64,000 bases of DNA from an uncultured Geobacter sp. (GCA_903925075.1 CAIYDQ010000276.1:16054-80053), one strand, 5' to 3'; counted from the stretch's first letter, positions 46,126 to 55,802 are shown. Notes: generated by a model from the sequence alone, not told the origin. A program made the numbers and translations.

Positions 46126-46715
46126 AGTTCTCCTCCTGTCTCGGTGAATTGTTCGGGGGTGTTGACGTTGAGGAAGGCGCTGCCGTCCCGGTCCAGGTGG
46201 GCCAATTCCTCGGGGAGCACGTACCTGACCTTGACCCGGGGATAGTAGGCGTAGGCGCAGCAGTCGCCGCTCTCCAGGAGTTCCTTGATCGGCTGCAGGC
46301 AGTCCTTCGAGTAGAGAGCGAACAGCGGCTCGTACCCCTGGGGGGTGCTCACCACCACCGCGTCGAAACCGCTTCTCAGAGAAACAAGATGGCGCAGGAC
46401 TTCCCGGCTGGGAAAAGCGAGGTCGCAGGAGGCGACGAAGACGTACTCGGTCGGCGCGTGATAGAGCCCGGTATAGAGCCCTCCCAGCGAGCTGCCGGGA
46501 TAGATGTCGGGCACAACCGGCAGGTGGTAGCCGGCGAAGCGCTCCTGTCGATCTCCGATCAGCAGGATGCGCTCGAAGTTGTCCCTGAAAACCTCCAGCA
46601 CCCGCTCGAATAGTGGGATGCCGTCCAGCTTCAGGAAGGCCTTGTCCCGCCCCATGCGGCGGCTCTTGCCGCCGACCAGGATGATGCCGGTTATCTCGTC
46701 GTATAAGGTAGGCAT
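46122..46715 (-). CDS. mobA: molybdenum cofactor guanylyltransferase MobA
   Basis: The 197-aa protein has the nucleotidyltransferase motif IILVGGKSRRMGRDKAFL, then PVVPDIYPGSSLGGLYTGL and VASCDLAFPSREVL, with the metal-binding Asp. It transfers GMP from GTP to the molybdenum cofactor. First gene of the overlapping operon mobA-mobB-modE-like-moeA. Confidence 0.95.
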   Translation of the reverse strand: MPTLYDEITGIILVGGKSRRMGRDKAFLKLDGIPLFERVLEVFRDNFERILLIGDRQERFAGYHLPVVPDIYPGSSLGGLYTGLYHAPTEYVFVASCDLAFPSREVLRHLVSLRSGFDAVVVSTPQGYEPLFALYSKDCLQPIKELLESGDCCAYAYYPRVKVRYVLPEELAHLDRDGSAFLNVNTPEQFTETGGEL

Positions 46716-46780
46716 GTAGCCGATGCCGCTCCGCAGCCCCCCGAAGGGCGCCTTTTAGCCGTCCGTCCCAAAAAGGGAGG

Positions 46781-46963
46781 TCAGGACTGTTTCTTCTCGT
46801 CTTCCTTGGGATTGATCAGCGTGGGCTCTTCGTTCACGCCCTTCTTGAAGCTCCTGATGGCGCCGCCAAGCGATGCCCCCAGTTGCGGAAGCTTTCCTGG
46901 CCCAAAAACTACCAGCATGATGATCAGTACTAAGATGAGCTCAGGCATGCCGAATCCGAACAT
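46781..46963 (-). CDS. tatA: Sec-independent translocase subunit TatA
   Basis: The 60-aa protein MFGFGMPELILVLIIMLVVF has one transmembrane helix, the FGPGKLPQLG hinge and the amphipathic helix GASLGGAIRSFKKGV. It is shorter and more typical than the one at 16121. It is directly upstream of mobA on the same strand, which fits export of folded molybdoenzymes by the Tat system. Confidence 0.93.
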   Translation of the reverse strand: MFGFGMPELILVLIIMLVVFGPGKLPQLGASLGGAIRSFKKGVNEEPTLINPKEDEKKQS

Positions 46964-47234
46964 GGCAACCCCTCCCTTGGTGATTTAATTTAAAGCTTTG
47001 AAGTTTGCTTATACCAAAAACGCACAACGCTTGGCAAGAGAATTGATGTGCCCCAAAGGTCGGATCATTTCACTGGAAATTGCCGGCGGTTTCTGCTACC
47101 ACTGGCGATGCACCAAATGCAGGCGACGACACCGACGGCCGGCCTCAGGCCGCCGGAGCGGAGCTTGACCTCGACGCTCCCCGGGCGCGTCTCCCGCCCG
47201 ACTTTTCCGGACCAGTTATCAGGAGGCGATAAGG

Positions 47235-48758
47235 TTGCAAACCGACCAGGAAGTAATCGAAGTAAGCCAATTCATTCTGAAGCTAACCGCCATGGGGAGC
47301 GTGGAGAACGACTTGGACGGCCTGCTTGCCCGCCTCTTCGCCCTGTTGGAAAACATGCCCACGTTTCGGATCCGGCCAAAGGCCGTGATCAGGATGCTGA
47401 ACCCCGCCGGGAAGCTGGTGACCGTCGCCCAGCACGGTTTCGCGCCGATCTGGCTGGACCCGGCGACCGACGCCATGTTCGCGGCCGTTCCCCAAAGCGC
47501 GGGCGACTGCTCGGTCGCGGCACTCCCCACAGGCGAGCGCGTGCTCGTGCTGCCGCTTAGCGAGAACGACCGGCCGATCGGGCAGGCCGACGTCCTGATC
47601 GGTCGGGCCTGGATCCCCGATCCGCACCAGATGGAGTTCGTCGCCAGCCTGGCGCGCGCCCTCTCCGGCATGGTCACCCGCTGCATGATGAACGAGACCC
47701 TGCAACTGCGCGAACTGCAGTTGGAAGAGGCGCGCACCGAGGCCATAAGAAGGCTGGGCACCGCCTCCGAATACCGGGACAGCGAAACCGGCATCCACGT
47801 GATGCGCATGGCCAACATCGCCGTGGTGATCGCCAAGGCCATGGGGTTGCCCGAAGAGCAGCGGGAGCTGTTGTTCGTCACGGCGCCGATGCACGACGTC
47901 GGCAAGATAGGCATAGCCGACGCCATCGTGCTCAAGCCGGGAAAACTGACCAGCGCCGAGTTCGAGGTGATGAAGACCCACACCGAAATAGGGGAGCGGC
48001 TGCTGCACGGCTCCGACTCGCTGATCGTGGCGGCGCGGGACATCGCCTCCACCCACCACGAAAATTGGGACGGCAGCGGCTATCCGCGGGGGCTCAAGGG
48101 GGAGCAGATCTCGATTCTTTCCCGGGTCTGCGCCATCGCCGACGTCTTCGACGCGCTCACCTCGGCGAGATCGTACAAGGAGGCGTGGTCCGTGGACCGG
48201 GCCTGCGGCTGGATAAAAAGCGAAGCCGGCAGAAAATTCGATCCTGCGGTGGTGACGGCCTTCGAGCACGCGCTGCCGGAAATACTGCGCATCCTCGAGC
48301 TGTACCGGGAAGACGTCATCAATCCCAAGCAGACGCTGCGGCTGCCGGAGAAGCCCCACCGAGAGGCCAGGTGGATCAGTTGGGACGCCTCGCTGAGCGT
48401 CGGCATAGACGTGATCGACGAGCACCATCGCTACCTGTTCGATCTGACCAACGACCTGATCGACGCCATCGCCAACAAGACGGGGGCCAAAGAGCTGCTG
48501 CGCGTGCTCAACGCCCTGGTGGAGTACGCCCAGGTGCACTTTCTGGCCGAGGAGCGGATGATGGATCATTACGGGTACGGCGGCGCCGAGCGTCAAAAAC
48601 AGCAGCACAGGCAGTTTCACGACCGGCTGAAGGAGTTCTACGACGAGCTCCACGACAATCTGTTGATCACGCGGATCGAGGTGATGAGCTATCTGCGCGG
48701 CTGGCTGGTTGCCCATATCCTCAACGAAGACACCCAGTTGCGCTCGCTGGTCTCATGA
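47235..48758 (+). CDS. GAF - HD-GYP phosphodiesterase - hemerythrin protein
   Basis: The TTG at 47235 follows AGGAGG; 507 aa. Residues 15-160 form a GAF domain. The HD-GYP domain (about 165-375) has HD at 220-221 (MHDVGKIGIAD), HHENWDGSGYPRGLKG with GYP at 282-284. A C-terminal hemerythrin (about 385-505) has WDASLSVGIDVIDEHHRYLF, HFLAEERMM, HRQFHDRL and HILNED. HD-GYP enzymes hydrolyse c-di-GMP; coupling to an O2-binding hemerythrin suggests O2-dependent c-di-GMP turnover. Confidence 0.92.
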   Translation: MQTDQEVIEVSQFILKLTAMGSVENDLDGLLARLFALLENMPTFRIRPKAVIRMLNPAGKLVTVAQHGFAPIWLDPATDAMFAAVPQSAGDCSVAALPTGERVLVLPLSENDRPIGQADVLIGRAWIPDPHQMEFVASLARALSGMVTRCMMNETLQLRELQLEEARTEAIRRLGTASEYRDSETGIHVMRMANIAVVIAKAMGLPEEQRELLFVTAPMHDVGKIGIADAIVLKPGKLTSAEFEVMKTHTEIGERLLHGSDSLIVAARDIASTHHENWDGSGYPRGLKGEQISILSRVCAIADVFDALTSARSYKEAWSVDRACGWIKSEAGRKFDPAVVTAFEHALPEILRILELYREDVINPKQTLRLPEKPHREARWISWDASLSVGIDVIDEHHRYLFDLTNDLIDAIANKTGAKELLRVLNALVEYAQVHFLAEERMMDHYGYGGAERQKQQHRQFHDRLKEFYDELHDNLLITRIEVMSYLRGWLVAHILNEDTQLRSLVS

Positions 48759-48791
48759 CTTCGGGCAAACGGGAAAGGCTAAGGTTTCGAC

Positions 48792-50051
48792 ATGGATGAA
48801 AAAAGAGCCCAACTGCGCAAGAACAAGGCGATCGCCGGCGCACTGATGGCGGGCGCCGCGGTGCTGTTCGTCTTCGCGCGCCTGCACAAAGGCGGCGGCT
48901 GGGAATGGCTGGCCGCTTTTTCCGAAGCCGCCATGGTGGGCGCGCTGGCCGATTGGTTCGCCGTGGTGGCGCTCTTCAGGCATCCGCTGGGGATTCCCAT
49001 TCCCCATACCGCCATCATCCCCGGCAAGAAGAACGCCATCGCCGACAATCTGGCCCAGTTCGTTCACGACAAGTTTCTGGCCGCCGACGCGCTGATCCCG
49101 AAGCTTCGGGCGCTGAACCCGGCGGAGCATATCTGCGCCTACCTCCTCTCCAAGCACAACGCCGACTGGCTCGCCCGGGGGATCAGCCGGGCGCTCGGCG
49201 AGAGCATGGAGTTCCTGGAGGACGAGCGCGTCAGCCGGGTGCTGAAAGCCGCCTTGAGCGACCGGGTGGAGAAGTTCGACCTGGCCGGTACGGCGGGGAT
49301 GTTGATCGACACGCTGCGAAAGGACAACCGTCATCAAGCGGTGCTCGACGACCTGCTCAATCGCCTCGCTAAGTGGATAGCGACCGAAGAAGCGCAACTG
49401 ACCATGGCGAATTTCATCGACAACTGGCTGGAGACGGAATACCCGCTGTTGAGCAAGTTCCTTCCCAACCGCGACCAATTCGCCAAGGGGGCCGGGGAAA
49501 AAATAGCCAAAAAAGCGAACGAGATCATCCAGGAAATAAACGACGACCCGCAGCACCAACTGAGGTCGAAGTTCGACGTCAGCGTCGCCGAATTCAGCTT
49601 CAAGCTGAAAAACGACCCGGTCCTGAGAGACGGGATAGAGGGGATAAAGCGCCAAGCCGTCGACAACGTCCAGTTGTCGCAGTACGCGCAGGCGTTGATC
49701 GGCGACCTGAAAAGCTGGTTGAGCGGCGACCTGAATAAGCCGCAATCAAGCGTGCAGCAGAAGATCTCGGAGCTGGCCACGGGCTTTGGCGGCGTCTTGT
49801 CCCGCAACCGGCAGTTGAAGGAGTCTATCAACGAGCACCTGGAGACCATGGTACTAAAGTATGCGGGCGCCATGCAGGCAGGGATCACCAAGCACATTTC
49901 CGGCACCGTCAAGCAGTGGGAAGACGCGGCCTTCGTCGACGAGATAGAGTTGAGCATCGGCTCGGACCTGCAATTCATCAGGATGAACGGCACCCTGGTA
50001 GGCGGCATGATCGGCCTGCTGCTGCACGGGATCTCCCTGCTGCTGAAATAG
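48792..50051 (+). CDS. DUF445 family membrane protein
   Basis: The 419-aa protein has transmembrane helices at residues 12-32 and at the C-terminus (GTLVGGMIGLLLHGISLLL), with FSEAAMVGALADWFAVVALFRHPLGIPIPHTAIIP, the DUF445 signature, near residue 45. The middle is a long helical region. The function of DUF445 is unknown; related YjiN proteins are envelope-associated. It is 33 bp behind the HD-GYP gene and possibly co-transcribed with it and the kinase. Confidence 0.9.
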   Translation: MDEKRAQLRKNKAIAGALMAGAAVLFVFARLHKGGGWEWLAAFSEAAMVGALADWFAVVALFRHPLGIPIPHTAIIPGKKNAIADNLAQFVHDKFLAADALIPKLRALNPAEHICAYLLSKHNADWLARGISRALGESMEFLEDERVSRVLKAALSDRVEKFDLAGTAGMLIDTLRKDNRHQAVLDDLLNRLAKWIATEEAQLTMANFIDNWLETEYPLLSKFLPNRDQFAKGAGEKIAKKANEIIQEINDDPQHQLRSKFDVSVAEFSFKLKNDPVLRDGIEGIKRQAVDNVQLSQYAQALIGDLKSWLSGDLNKPQSSVQQKISELATGFGGVLSRNRQLKESINEHLETMVLKYAGAMQAGITKHISGTVKQWEDAAFVDEIELSIGSDLQFIRMNGTLVGGMIGLLLHGISLLLK

Positions 50052-50084
50052 CGCGCGGCGACCACCGGCAGGGACATCAGAGGT

Positions 50085-52196
50085 ATGCAAATGCGATTGG
50101 ACAGCGTGGCGCCGGCGCCGTTTTCGATGCTCTGCGTGGAGGATGATGCCGCCGCCAGGGAGTTGCTGCACGCGGCGCTCGCCGCGGAATATCCAGGTGT
50201 TACGGTGTATTGCGCGGCGAACGGGGCCGACGGGCTGAAGTTGTTCAAGCAGCGCCGCCCGCGCATCGTGGTGACCGATATCTCCATGCCGGAGATGGAC
50301 GGCATCCGGATGGCGGCCGAGATGAGATCGATCGAGCCCGAAACGGTGGTCATCGCGGTCACCGCCGTCAGCGACAAAGCCTACCTGTTCGACTCGATAG
50401 CCGTCGGCGTCAACCACTACCTGCTAAAACCCGTGGATCTGAACAAGCTCTTCGAGGCGATCAACGGGCACCTCAGCGTGAACCTCCTGAAGCGGGAGGT
50501 CGACAGCCAGAACGATCGAATCCGAAAACTTTCGCTGGCGGTGGAACAAAGCCCCAGTTCGGTGGTGATAATCGAGGCTGACGGCGTCATCGAATACGTC
50601 AATTCCAGATTCTTGACGCTTACCGGCTACACTCCCGGCGAGGTGATTGGACAAAACGCGCGCATGTTGCTTTCGCAAGGGACGGAAAGCGGCGTGCGCG
50701 CCGAGTTGTGGCGGGTGATTTCCTCCGGCTCCGCTTGGCAGGGAGAGCTGCGCTGCAGCAAGAAAAACGACCACCCCTACTGGGTCTCCATAGCCATTTA
50801 TCCCATCATCGACAACGGCACGACGACCCATTACGTCACGGTGAGCGAGGACATCACCGCCCGTAAAGTCGCGGAGCAGGAGCGCGACTCCACCATCGAG
50901 TTCCTGCGCATCGTCAACGCCAGCACCAGCCTTCAGGACATGGTGTCGGCCGCCATGATCTTCTTCAAGGAGAAATCCCGTTGCGGCGCCGTGGGGGTCA
51001 GGCTGCGCGACGGAGAGGATTACCCCTATTTCGTGGCGCAGGGGTTCCCGACGGATTTCGTGCAGGCGGAGAACAGTCTTTGCGGCAAAGACGCCGCCGG
51101 CGAGCTTTGCCGCGACGGCGACGGCGCTCCCCTGCTCGCCTGCATGTGCGGCAACGTCATCTGCGGGCGGTTCGATCCGGCGCAACCGTTCTTTACCGCC
51201 GACGGCAGTTTCTGGACCAACAGCACGACCGAGCTTTTGGTCTCCGCCTGCCAGTTGGACCCGCAAGCCCCGACCAGGAATCGGTGCAACAGTCAGGGCT
51301 ATGAGTCGATGGCGCTGATTCCGCTGCGGGTCGGCCAGCAACGCCTGGGTCTGCTGCAGTTCAACGATCGGCGCCGCGGGGTGTTCTCTCCCGAAGACAT
51401 CAGCCAATGGGAAAGGATGGCCGGGCACCTGGCCATCGCCTTGGTGAAATTTCGCTCCGAAGAGTCCTTGAAGAAGATGAACGAAGAGCTGGACGGTCGA
51501 GTGAGGGAGCGAACCCGACTGCTTGAGGCGGCGCTCAGGGAGCAGGAGTCGTTCAGTTATTCGGTCTCCCATGACCTGCGGGCACCGCTTAGGCACATCA
51601 ACAGCTACTTGGCCGTCTTGTCCGAGGATTTCGGCGATCTGCTCCCCCAGGAAGCTCACCGGTTCCTGAACCGCTCCCGCGACGCCAGCGGCCGCATGGG
51701 CAAACTCATCGACGACCTGCTGGAGCTCTCCAGGGTCGGCCGCGCCGCCGTAGTGAAGAAGAGCGTCAACCTCAGCGAACTGGCGGCCCACGCCTGCGAC
51801 AGTTTATGCGAATCGTATCCGGGCCGCCGCGTGGAGTGCGTGGTGAGCGACGGCCTCAGCGCGCGGGGAGACAGGCTGCTGCTGGCCCAGATGATCGGCA
51901 ACCTGGTGGGCAATGCCTGGAAATACAGCGCCGGCAATCCGGCTGCCCGGATTGAATTCGGCAAGCTGGTCGACGCGGGGCAGGACGTGTTCTACATAAG
52001 GGACAACGGCGTGGGCTTCGACATGGCGTACAGCGACAAGCTGTTCGGCGCCTTTCAGCGGCTGCACGGGCCGGAATACGAAGGGACCGGCATCGGTCTG
52101 GCCACCGTCAAGCGCATCATAGACCGGCATTGCGGCAAGATTTGGGCGGAGTCGGTGATCGACCGGGGGGCGACCTTTTACTTCACGCTGCCGTGA
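50085..52196 (+). CDS. receiver - PAS - GAF - histidine kinase
   Basis: The 703-aa protein starts with a receiver domain (phospho-Asp D65 in VVTDISMPEMDG, LLKPVD), then a PAS domain (about 140-265), a GAF domain (about 280-450) with several cysteines (residues 345-365: CRDGD, CMCGNVICG), and a HisKA/HATPase kinase (H496 in SVSHDLRAP; N/G boxes in NLVGNAWKYS, DNGVGFDM, GTGIGL). The order receiver-first is typical of phosphorelay hybrids controlled by another kinase. No dedicated response regulator lies nearby. Confidence 0.92.
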   Translation: MQMRLDSVAPAPFSMLCVEDDAAARELLHAALAAEYPGVTVYCAANGADGLKLFKQRRPRIVVTDISMPEMDGIRMAAEMRSIEPETVVIAVTAVSDKAYLFDSIAVGVNHYLLKPVDLNKLFEAINGHLSVNLLKREVDSQNDRIRKLSLAVEQSPSSVVIIEADGVIEYVNSRFLTLTGYTPGEVIGQNARMLLSQGTESGVRAELWRVISSGSAWQGELRCSKKNDHPYWVSIAIYPIIDNGTTTHYVTVSEDITARKVAEQERDSTIEFLRIVNASTSLQDMVSAAMIFFKEKSRCGAVGVRLRDGEDYPYFVAQGFPTDFVQAENSLCGKDAAGELCRDGDGAPLLACMCGNVICGRFDPAQPFFTADGSFWTNSTTELLVSACQLDPQAPTRNRCNSQGYESMALIPLRVGQQRLGLLQFNDRRRGVFSPEDISQWERMAGHLAIALVKFRSEESLKKMNEELDGRVRERTRLLEAALREQESFSYSVSHDLRAPLRHINSYLAVLSEDFGDLLPQEAHRFLNRSRDASGRMGKLIDDLLELSRVGRAAVVKKSVNLSELAAHACDSLCESYPGRRVECVVSDGLSARGDRLLLAQMIGNLVGNAWKYSAGNPAARIEFGKLVDAGQDVFYIRDNGVGFDMAYSDKLFGAFQRLHGPEYEGTGIGLATVKRIIDRHCGKIWAESVIDRGATFYFTLP

Positions 52197-52210
52197 GGAG
52201 CCGAGAGCCC

Positions 52211-52241
52211 GATGGGACCGATGGGAACGATGGGAACGATG
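52211..52241. repeat. 9-bp tandem repeat (GATGGGAAC-type)
   Basis: Three and a half copies of a GATGGGAAC-type 9-mer (first copy GATGGGACC) lie 14 bp after the kinase stop and before the terminator hairpin. Confidence 0.75.
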
Positions 52242-52242
52242 C

Positions 52243-52285
52243 AAAAAAGAAGGACCCGGACGCACAGTCCGAGTCCTTCTTTTTT
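52243..52285. terminator. bidirectional terminator between kinase and EIIA-like genes
   Basis: AAAAAAGAAGGAC...GGAC-loop-GTCC...GTCCTTCTTTTTT; A and T runs on both sides. It can end the plus-strand kinase and the minus-strand mgtA-EIIA transcript. Confidence 0.9.
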
Positions 52286-52344
52286 GATTTAGGCGCTCCC
52301 TTGCGGCCCGGCGACTGCCTGACCCGGACTCCGATGCGGCCGTG

Positions 52345-53142
52345 TCAGATCGGTTTCCCGTCGGTGGCCTTGATGGCCAGACAATCGAAAAGCACGCGAT
52401 CGGCCTGATACGACGCCTCCCGGCGCTTCACGATGCGCCAGCCGCCGTTTTGGAACATCCCCTGACCGGCAATCCCCTCCGCGAGCCCGTTGCAGCCGTC
52501 CAGCAGGTCGACCAACTGCCGGTCCTGGGCCAGCACCACGGGTTTGATGCCGGCGCCGATGACGATGGTGACCGGCTCCACTATCAGGTTCTCCAGGGAG
52601 TAGCTGACCGGCGTCGCCACGCTCGGCCTGGTTTGCAACTGGATCATCCGCGCCCTGCTGTCGGGGCCGACCGTTCCCTTGGTGGAACTGATCATGTCGA
52701 GCAGGTGATCGCGGACCTGATTCAATTCCTTGGCCGCGTTCAGCTTTTCCAACCCGGGGTAGATCTCCAGCGCCTTCGCCAGCAGGGAGACCTCGCGCAG
52801 ATAATTGCTGCGCTGATTCTCCGGCACGAGGTACATGGCGATTATCCTGACCGGCAGGCCGTCGGGAGTGCCGTATTCGATCCCGACCGGACTCCACCCC
52901 ACCACGCAGATCAGGTCCTCGTTGAAGGGAACCCGGGCATCGGGGCAGGCCCATCCTTTGCCGAGCGCCGTCTTGGTCGACGCCTCCTTGGCCAGGATCC
53001 GCCCGGCCACGTCGGTGCCGGCCGGCAGCGACGGTATCGCCTCCAGGATGTGCGCCAGCAGACGAAGCGAATCCTCCTTGTCGTAATCCTCCGGAAGTTC
53101 GATCAGTCTCCCTTCCTGCAGGGCATCCAGTAAACTATCCAT
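52345..53142 (-). CDS. PTS EIIA (type 2)-like protein lacking the phospho-His
   Basis: The 265-aa protein has an N-terminal EIIA-2 domain (about residues 5-145): AGRILAKEASTKTALGKGW, CPDARVPFNEDLICVVGWSPVGIEYGTPDG. The family motif is PHAR/PHGR, where His is phosphorylated; here the residue is Asp (GAT), leaving a non-phosphorylatable or mimic form. The C-terminal 110 residues (ENLIVEPVTIVIGAGIKPVVLAQDRQLVDLLDGC) are another domain I do not recognise. It starts 2 bp after the mgtA stop and shares its riboswitch. Confidence 0.85.
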   Translation of the reverse strand: MDSLLDALQEGRLIELPEDYDKEDSLRLLAHILEAIPSLPAGTDVAGRILAKEASTKTALGKGWACPDARVPFNEDLICVVGWSPVGIEYGTPDGLPVRIIAMYLVPENQRSNYLREVSLLAKALEIYPGLEKLNAAKELNQVRDHLLDMISSTKGTVGPDSRARMIQLQTRPSVATPVSYSLENLIVEPVTIVIGAGIKPVVLAQDRQLVDLLDGCNGLAEGIAGQGMFQNGGWRIVKRREASYQADRVLFDCLAIKATDGKPI

Positions 53143-53144
53143 GG

Positions 53145-55802
53145 TCAGTTACCTCCGTATCTGTTGAAAAACCAGGTTTTCACGAAATGGGTCAGGACGC
53201 CGTAGGCCACCAGGAAGGCGGCCATCCAGGCCCAGAAAATCGCGGGCAGGGGGACCATGCCGAGCGACCCGGCGAACGGCGAATAGGGGAGCCAGCTTGC
53301 CACAGCCATGATGACCAGGGTGGTCAGCGTCAGGTGCAGGGAGGCGCAGCTGCCGAAGAAGGGGACTCGCCGCGTCCTGATGATATGCACGATCATGGTC
53401 TGCGTCAAAAGCGATTCCACGAACCAGCCGGTCTGGAACAGCCGCGCCAGCATCTCCCCCTGGGCCGGCGTGGTCCCCGGGGCGCTGAAGGCGTTGCAGC
53501 CGAAGTAGAACCACATGAGGGCGAAGGTGGCGTAGTCGAAGATGGAACTCATGGGTCCCACGAAGATCATGAACCGCTTGATGTTGCCGATATTCCACTT
53601 CAGCGGCTTGGCCACCAGTTCCTCGTCCACATGGTCGGTCGGGATGCCGGTCTGGGAGAAGTCGTAGAGCAGGTTGTTGGTCAGGATCTGCACCGACAGC
53701 ATCGGCAGGAACGGGAACAGGTAGCTCGCCCCGATCACGGAGAACATGTTGCCGAAGTTGGAGCTGGCCCCCATGCGGATGTACTTCACGATGTTGGCGA
53801 AGACCCGCCTCCCCTCCATGATCCCTTCTTCCAGAACCAGCAGGCTCTTCTCCAAAAGCACGATGTCCGCGGTCTCCTTGGCGACGTCCACGGCCGAGTC
53901 CACCGAGATGCCGACGTCGGCGGCCTTCAAGGCGGGCGTATCGTTGATGCCGTCCCCCATGAACCCGACCACGTGCCCCGCCTGCCGCAGTGCCCGCACG
54001 ATCTGCTCCTTCTGGGCCGGGCTCAGCTTGACGAAGATATCCTCGGTAAGCACCATGTGGCTGAACTCTTCCGGCGTGAGTTGGGAGAGTTCCGCCCCGG
54101 TCACCACCCGCTCCGCCTTGAGGCCGACGTTGCTGCAGACCCTCTGGGTGACCAGCCCGTTGTCGCCGGTGAGCACCTTGACCCTGACCCCGGCCTTCTC
54201 CAGCAGCTCCAGCGCCTCGGTCGCCGATGCCTTGGGCGGATCGAAGAAGGCGACGTACCCCATGAGGATCAGCCCCGCTTCGTCCTTGACCGTGAAGGTG
54301 CTCTTCTTGCGGGGGAACTCGCGGTAGGCGATGGCCAGCACCCGGAAGCCGTCGCGGTTGAGACGGTCGACCTCTTCGAAGAGGTTGTCCCGGATCATCT
54401 CGATCAGGGGGTAGACCTCGTCGCCGATGGTGTAGTGGCTGCAGCAGTCGTAGATCTCCTCCACGGCCCCCTTGCAGATCAGCACGTGGTCCCCCTCGTA
54501 GTCGACCACCACCGACATGCGGCGGCGCTGAAAATCGAAGGGGAGTTCGTCCACCAGCCGGCACCACTCCACGTTGAGATCGCTGTGGTCGAGGATGGCG
54601 TGGTCGATCAGGTTCCTCAGGCCCGTCTGATAGTAGCTGTTCAGATAGGCGTAGCTCAGCACGTCGTCGCTGGTGCTCCCGGTGATGTCCACGTAGCGCT
54701 CGAGAACGACCTGGTCCTGGGTAAGGGTGCCGGTCTTGTCCGTGCAGAGGATGTCGATGGCGCCGAAGTTCTGGATGGAGGGGAGCCGCTTGATGATGAC
54801 CTTCTTGGCGGCCATGGCCAGCGCCCCTTTGGCCAGGTTCACGGTCACGATCATGGGGAGCATTTCCGGGGTGAGCCCCACGGCGATGGAGAGGGCGAAG
54901 AGCAGGGCCTCGCCCCAGTTCCCCTTGGTCATGCCGACGATGAAAAAGACCGCGGCGGTCATGACCAGCATGAAGCGGATCATGAGCCAGGTGAAGGAGC
55001 GCACGCCGATGTCGAAGCTGGTCTTCTCGCGGTCCTCGCCCAGACTCTTGAAGATGGAGCCGAACAGGGTGCGCGTCCCGGTATTGACCACCACGGCGCG
55101 GGCCGAGCCGCTGGTCACGCTGCTGCCGAGATAGCAGGCGTTCGCCAATTCCAGCGCGCCCTGCCCCTTGGTGTTGCCGGCCTGCGCGGACTTCTCCACG
55201 GGCATGGATTCGCCGGTGAGCGAGGACTGACTCAGGAAGAAGTCCTTGGCGACCAGCAGGCGCACGTCGGCCGGAACGATGGAGCCGGCCTGCAGCAGCA
55301 CGATATCGCCCGGGACGACTTCCGTGATCTTTATCTCGGCCTCTTCCCCGTCGCGCAGCACCCGCGTGCGCGATTGAACGCGCTTGCCCAGGGTGTCGAC
55401 GGCGCGGCTGGATTTGCGGTCCAGGACGTAGGAAAGCCCGACGCTCAAGACCACCATCGCGCCGACGATGACCGCCGATTTCACCTCGCCGATGACCGCG
55501 GCCACCCCGGCGATCACCAGCAGTTGGATCACCAGCGGGCTTTTGCAGCGGTGAGCGATGTCGCCCCAGAAGCCGAGCTGCTTGGCATGGGCCAGCTCGT
55601 TCGCGCCGTACTGGTCCAGGCGGTTTTCGGCCTCGTCGGAAGTCAACCCCCTGGCGGACGAGTTGAGAGCCTCGATGGCCTCCGATGCGGAGGCCGAGCA
55701 CAATTCGACCATGCGCCGCTCATGCGCGCTTGATTCTTCGCTTTTGGCCGTCGGCGGCTGGGAGCCGGAACGGCCCGAAAAAAAATTCGAGAACTTCGAC
55801 AT
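53145..55802 (-). CDS. mgtA: magnesium-transporting P-type ATPase MgtA
   Basis: The 885-aa protein is a P3B ATPase: cation ATPase N-terminus (about 30-100), actuator with SLTGES, DKTGTLTQDQ phosphorylation site, nucleotide-binding domain, GDGINDTPALKAADVGIS hinge and ten transmembrane helices. It imports Mg2+ across the inner membrane. An M-box Mg2+ riboswitch with terminator lies about 290-500 bp upstream. Full length compared with E. coli MgtA (898 aa). Confidence 0.95.
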   Translation of the reverse strand: MSKFSNFFSGRSGSQPPTAKSEESSAHERRMVELCSASASEAIEALNSSARGLTSDEAENRLDQYGANELAHAKQLGFWGDIAHRCKSPLVIQLLVIAGVAAVIGEVKSAVIVGAMVVLSVGLSYVLDRKSSRAVDTLGKRVQSRTRVLRDGEEAEIKITEVVPGDIVLLQAGSIVPADVRLLVAKDFFLSQSSLTGESMPVEKSAQAGNTKGQGALELANACYLGSSVTSGSARAVVVNTGTRTLFGSIFKSLGEDREKTSFDIGVRSFTWLMIRFMLVMTAAVFFIVGMTKGNWGEALLFALSIAVGLTPEMLPMIVTVNLAKGALAMAAKKVIIKRLPSIQNFGAIDILCTDKTGTLTQDQVVLERYVDITGSTSDDVLSYAYLNSYYQTGLRNLIDHAILDHSDLNVEWCRLVDELPFDFQRRRMSVVVDYEGDHVLICKGAVEEIYDCCSHYTIGDEVYPLIEMIRDNLFEEVDRLNRDGFRVLAIAYREFPRKKSTFTVKDEAGLILMGYVAFFDPPKASATEALELLEKAGVRVKVLTGDNGLVTQRVCSNVGLKAERVVTGAELSQLTPEEFSHMVLTEDIFVKLSPAQKEQIVRALRQAGHVVGFMGDGINDTPALKAADVGISVDSAVDVAKETADIVLLEKSLLVLEEGIMEGRRVFANIVKYIRMGASSNFGNMFSVIGASYLFPFLPMLSVQILTNNLLYDFSQTGIPTDHVDEELVAKPLKWNIGNIKRFMIFVGPMSSIFDYATFALMWFYFGCNAFSAPGTTPAQGEMLARLFQTGWFVESLLTQTMIVHIIRTRRVPFFGSCASLHLTLTTLVIMAVASWLPYSPFAGSLGMVPLPAIFWAWMAAFLVAYGVLTHFVKTWFFNRYGGN

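Noticed and set aside
53187..55733. 848-aa plus-strand frame opposite mgtA
   Set aside because: His/Asp/Gly/Arg-rich antisense translation of a P-type ATPase; no start signal or domain.
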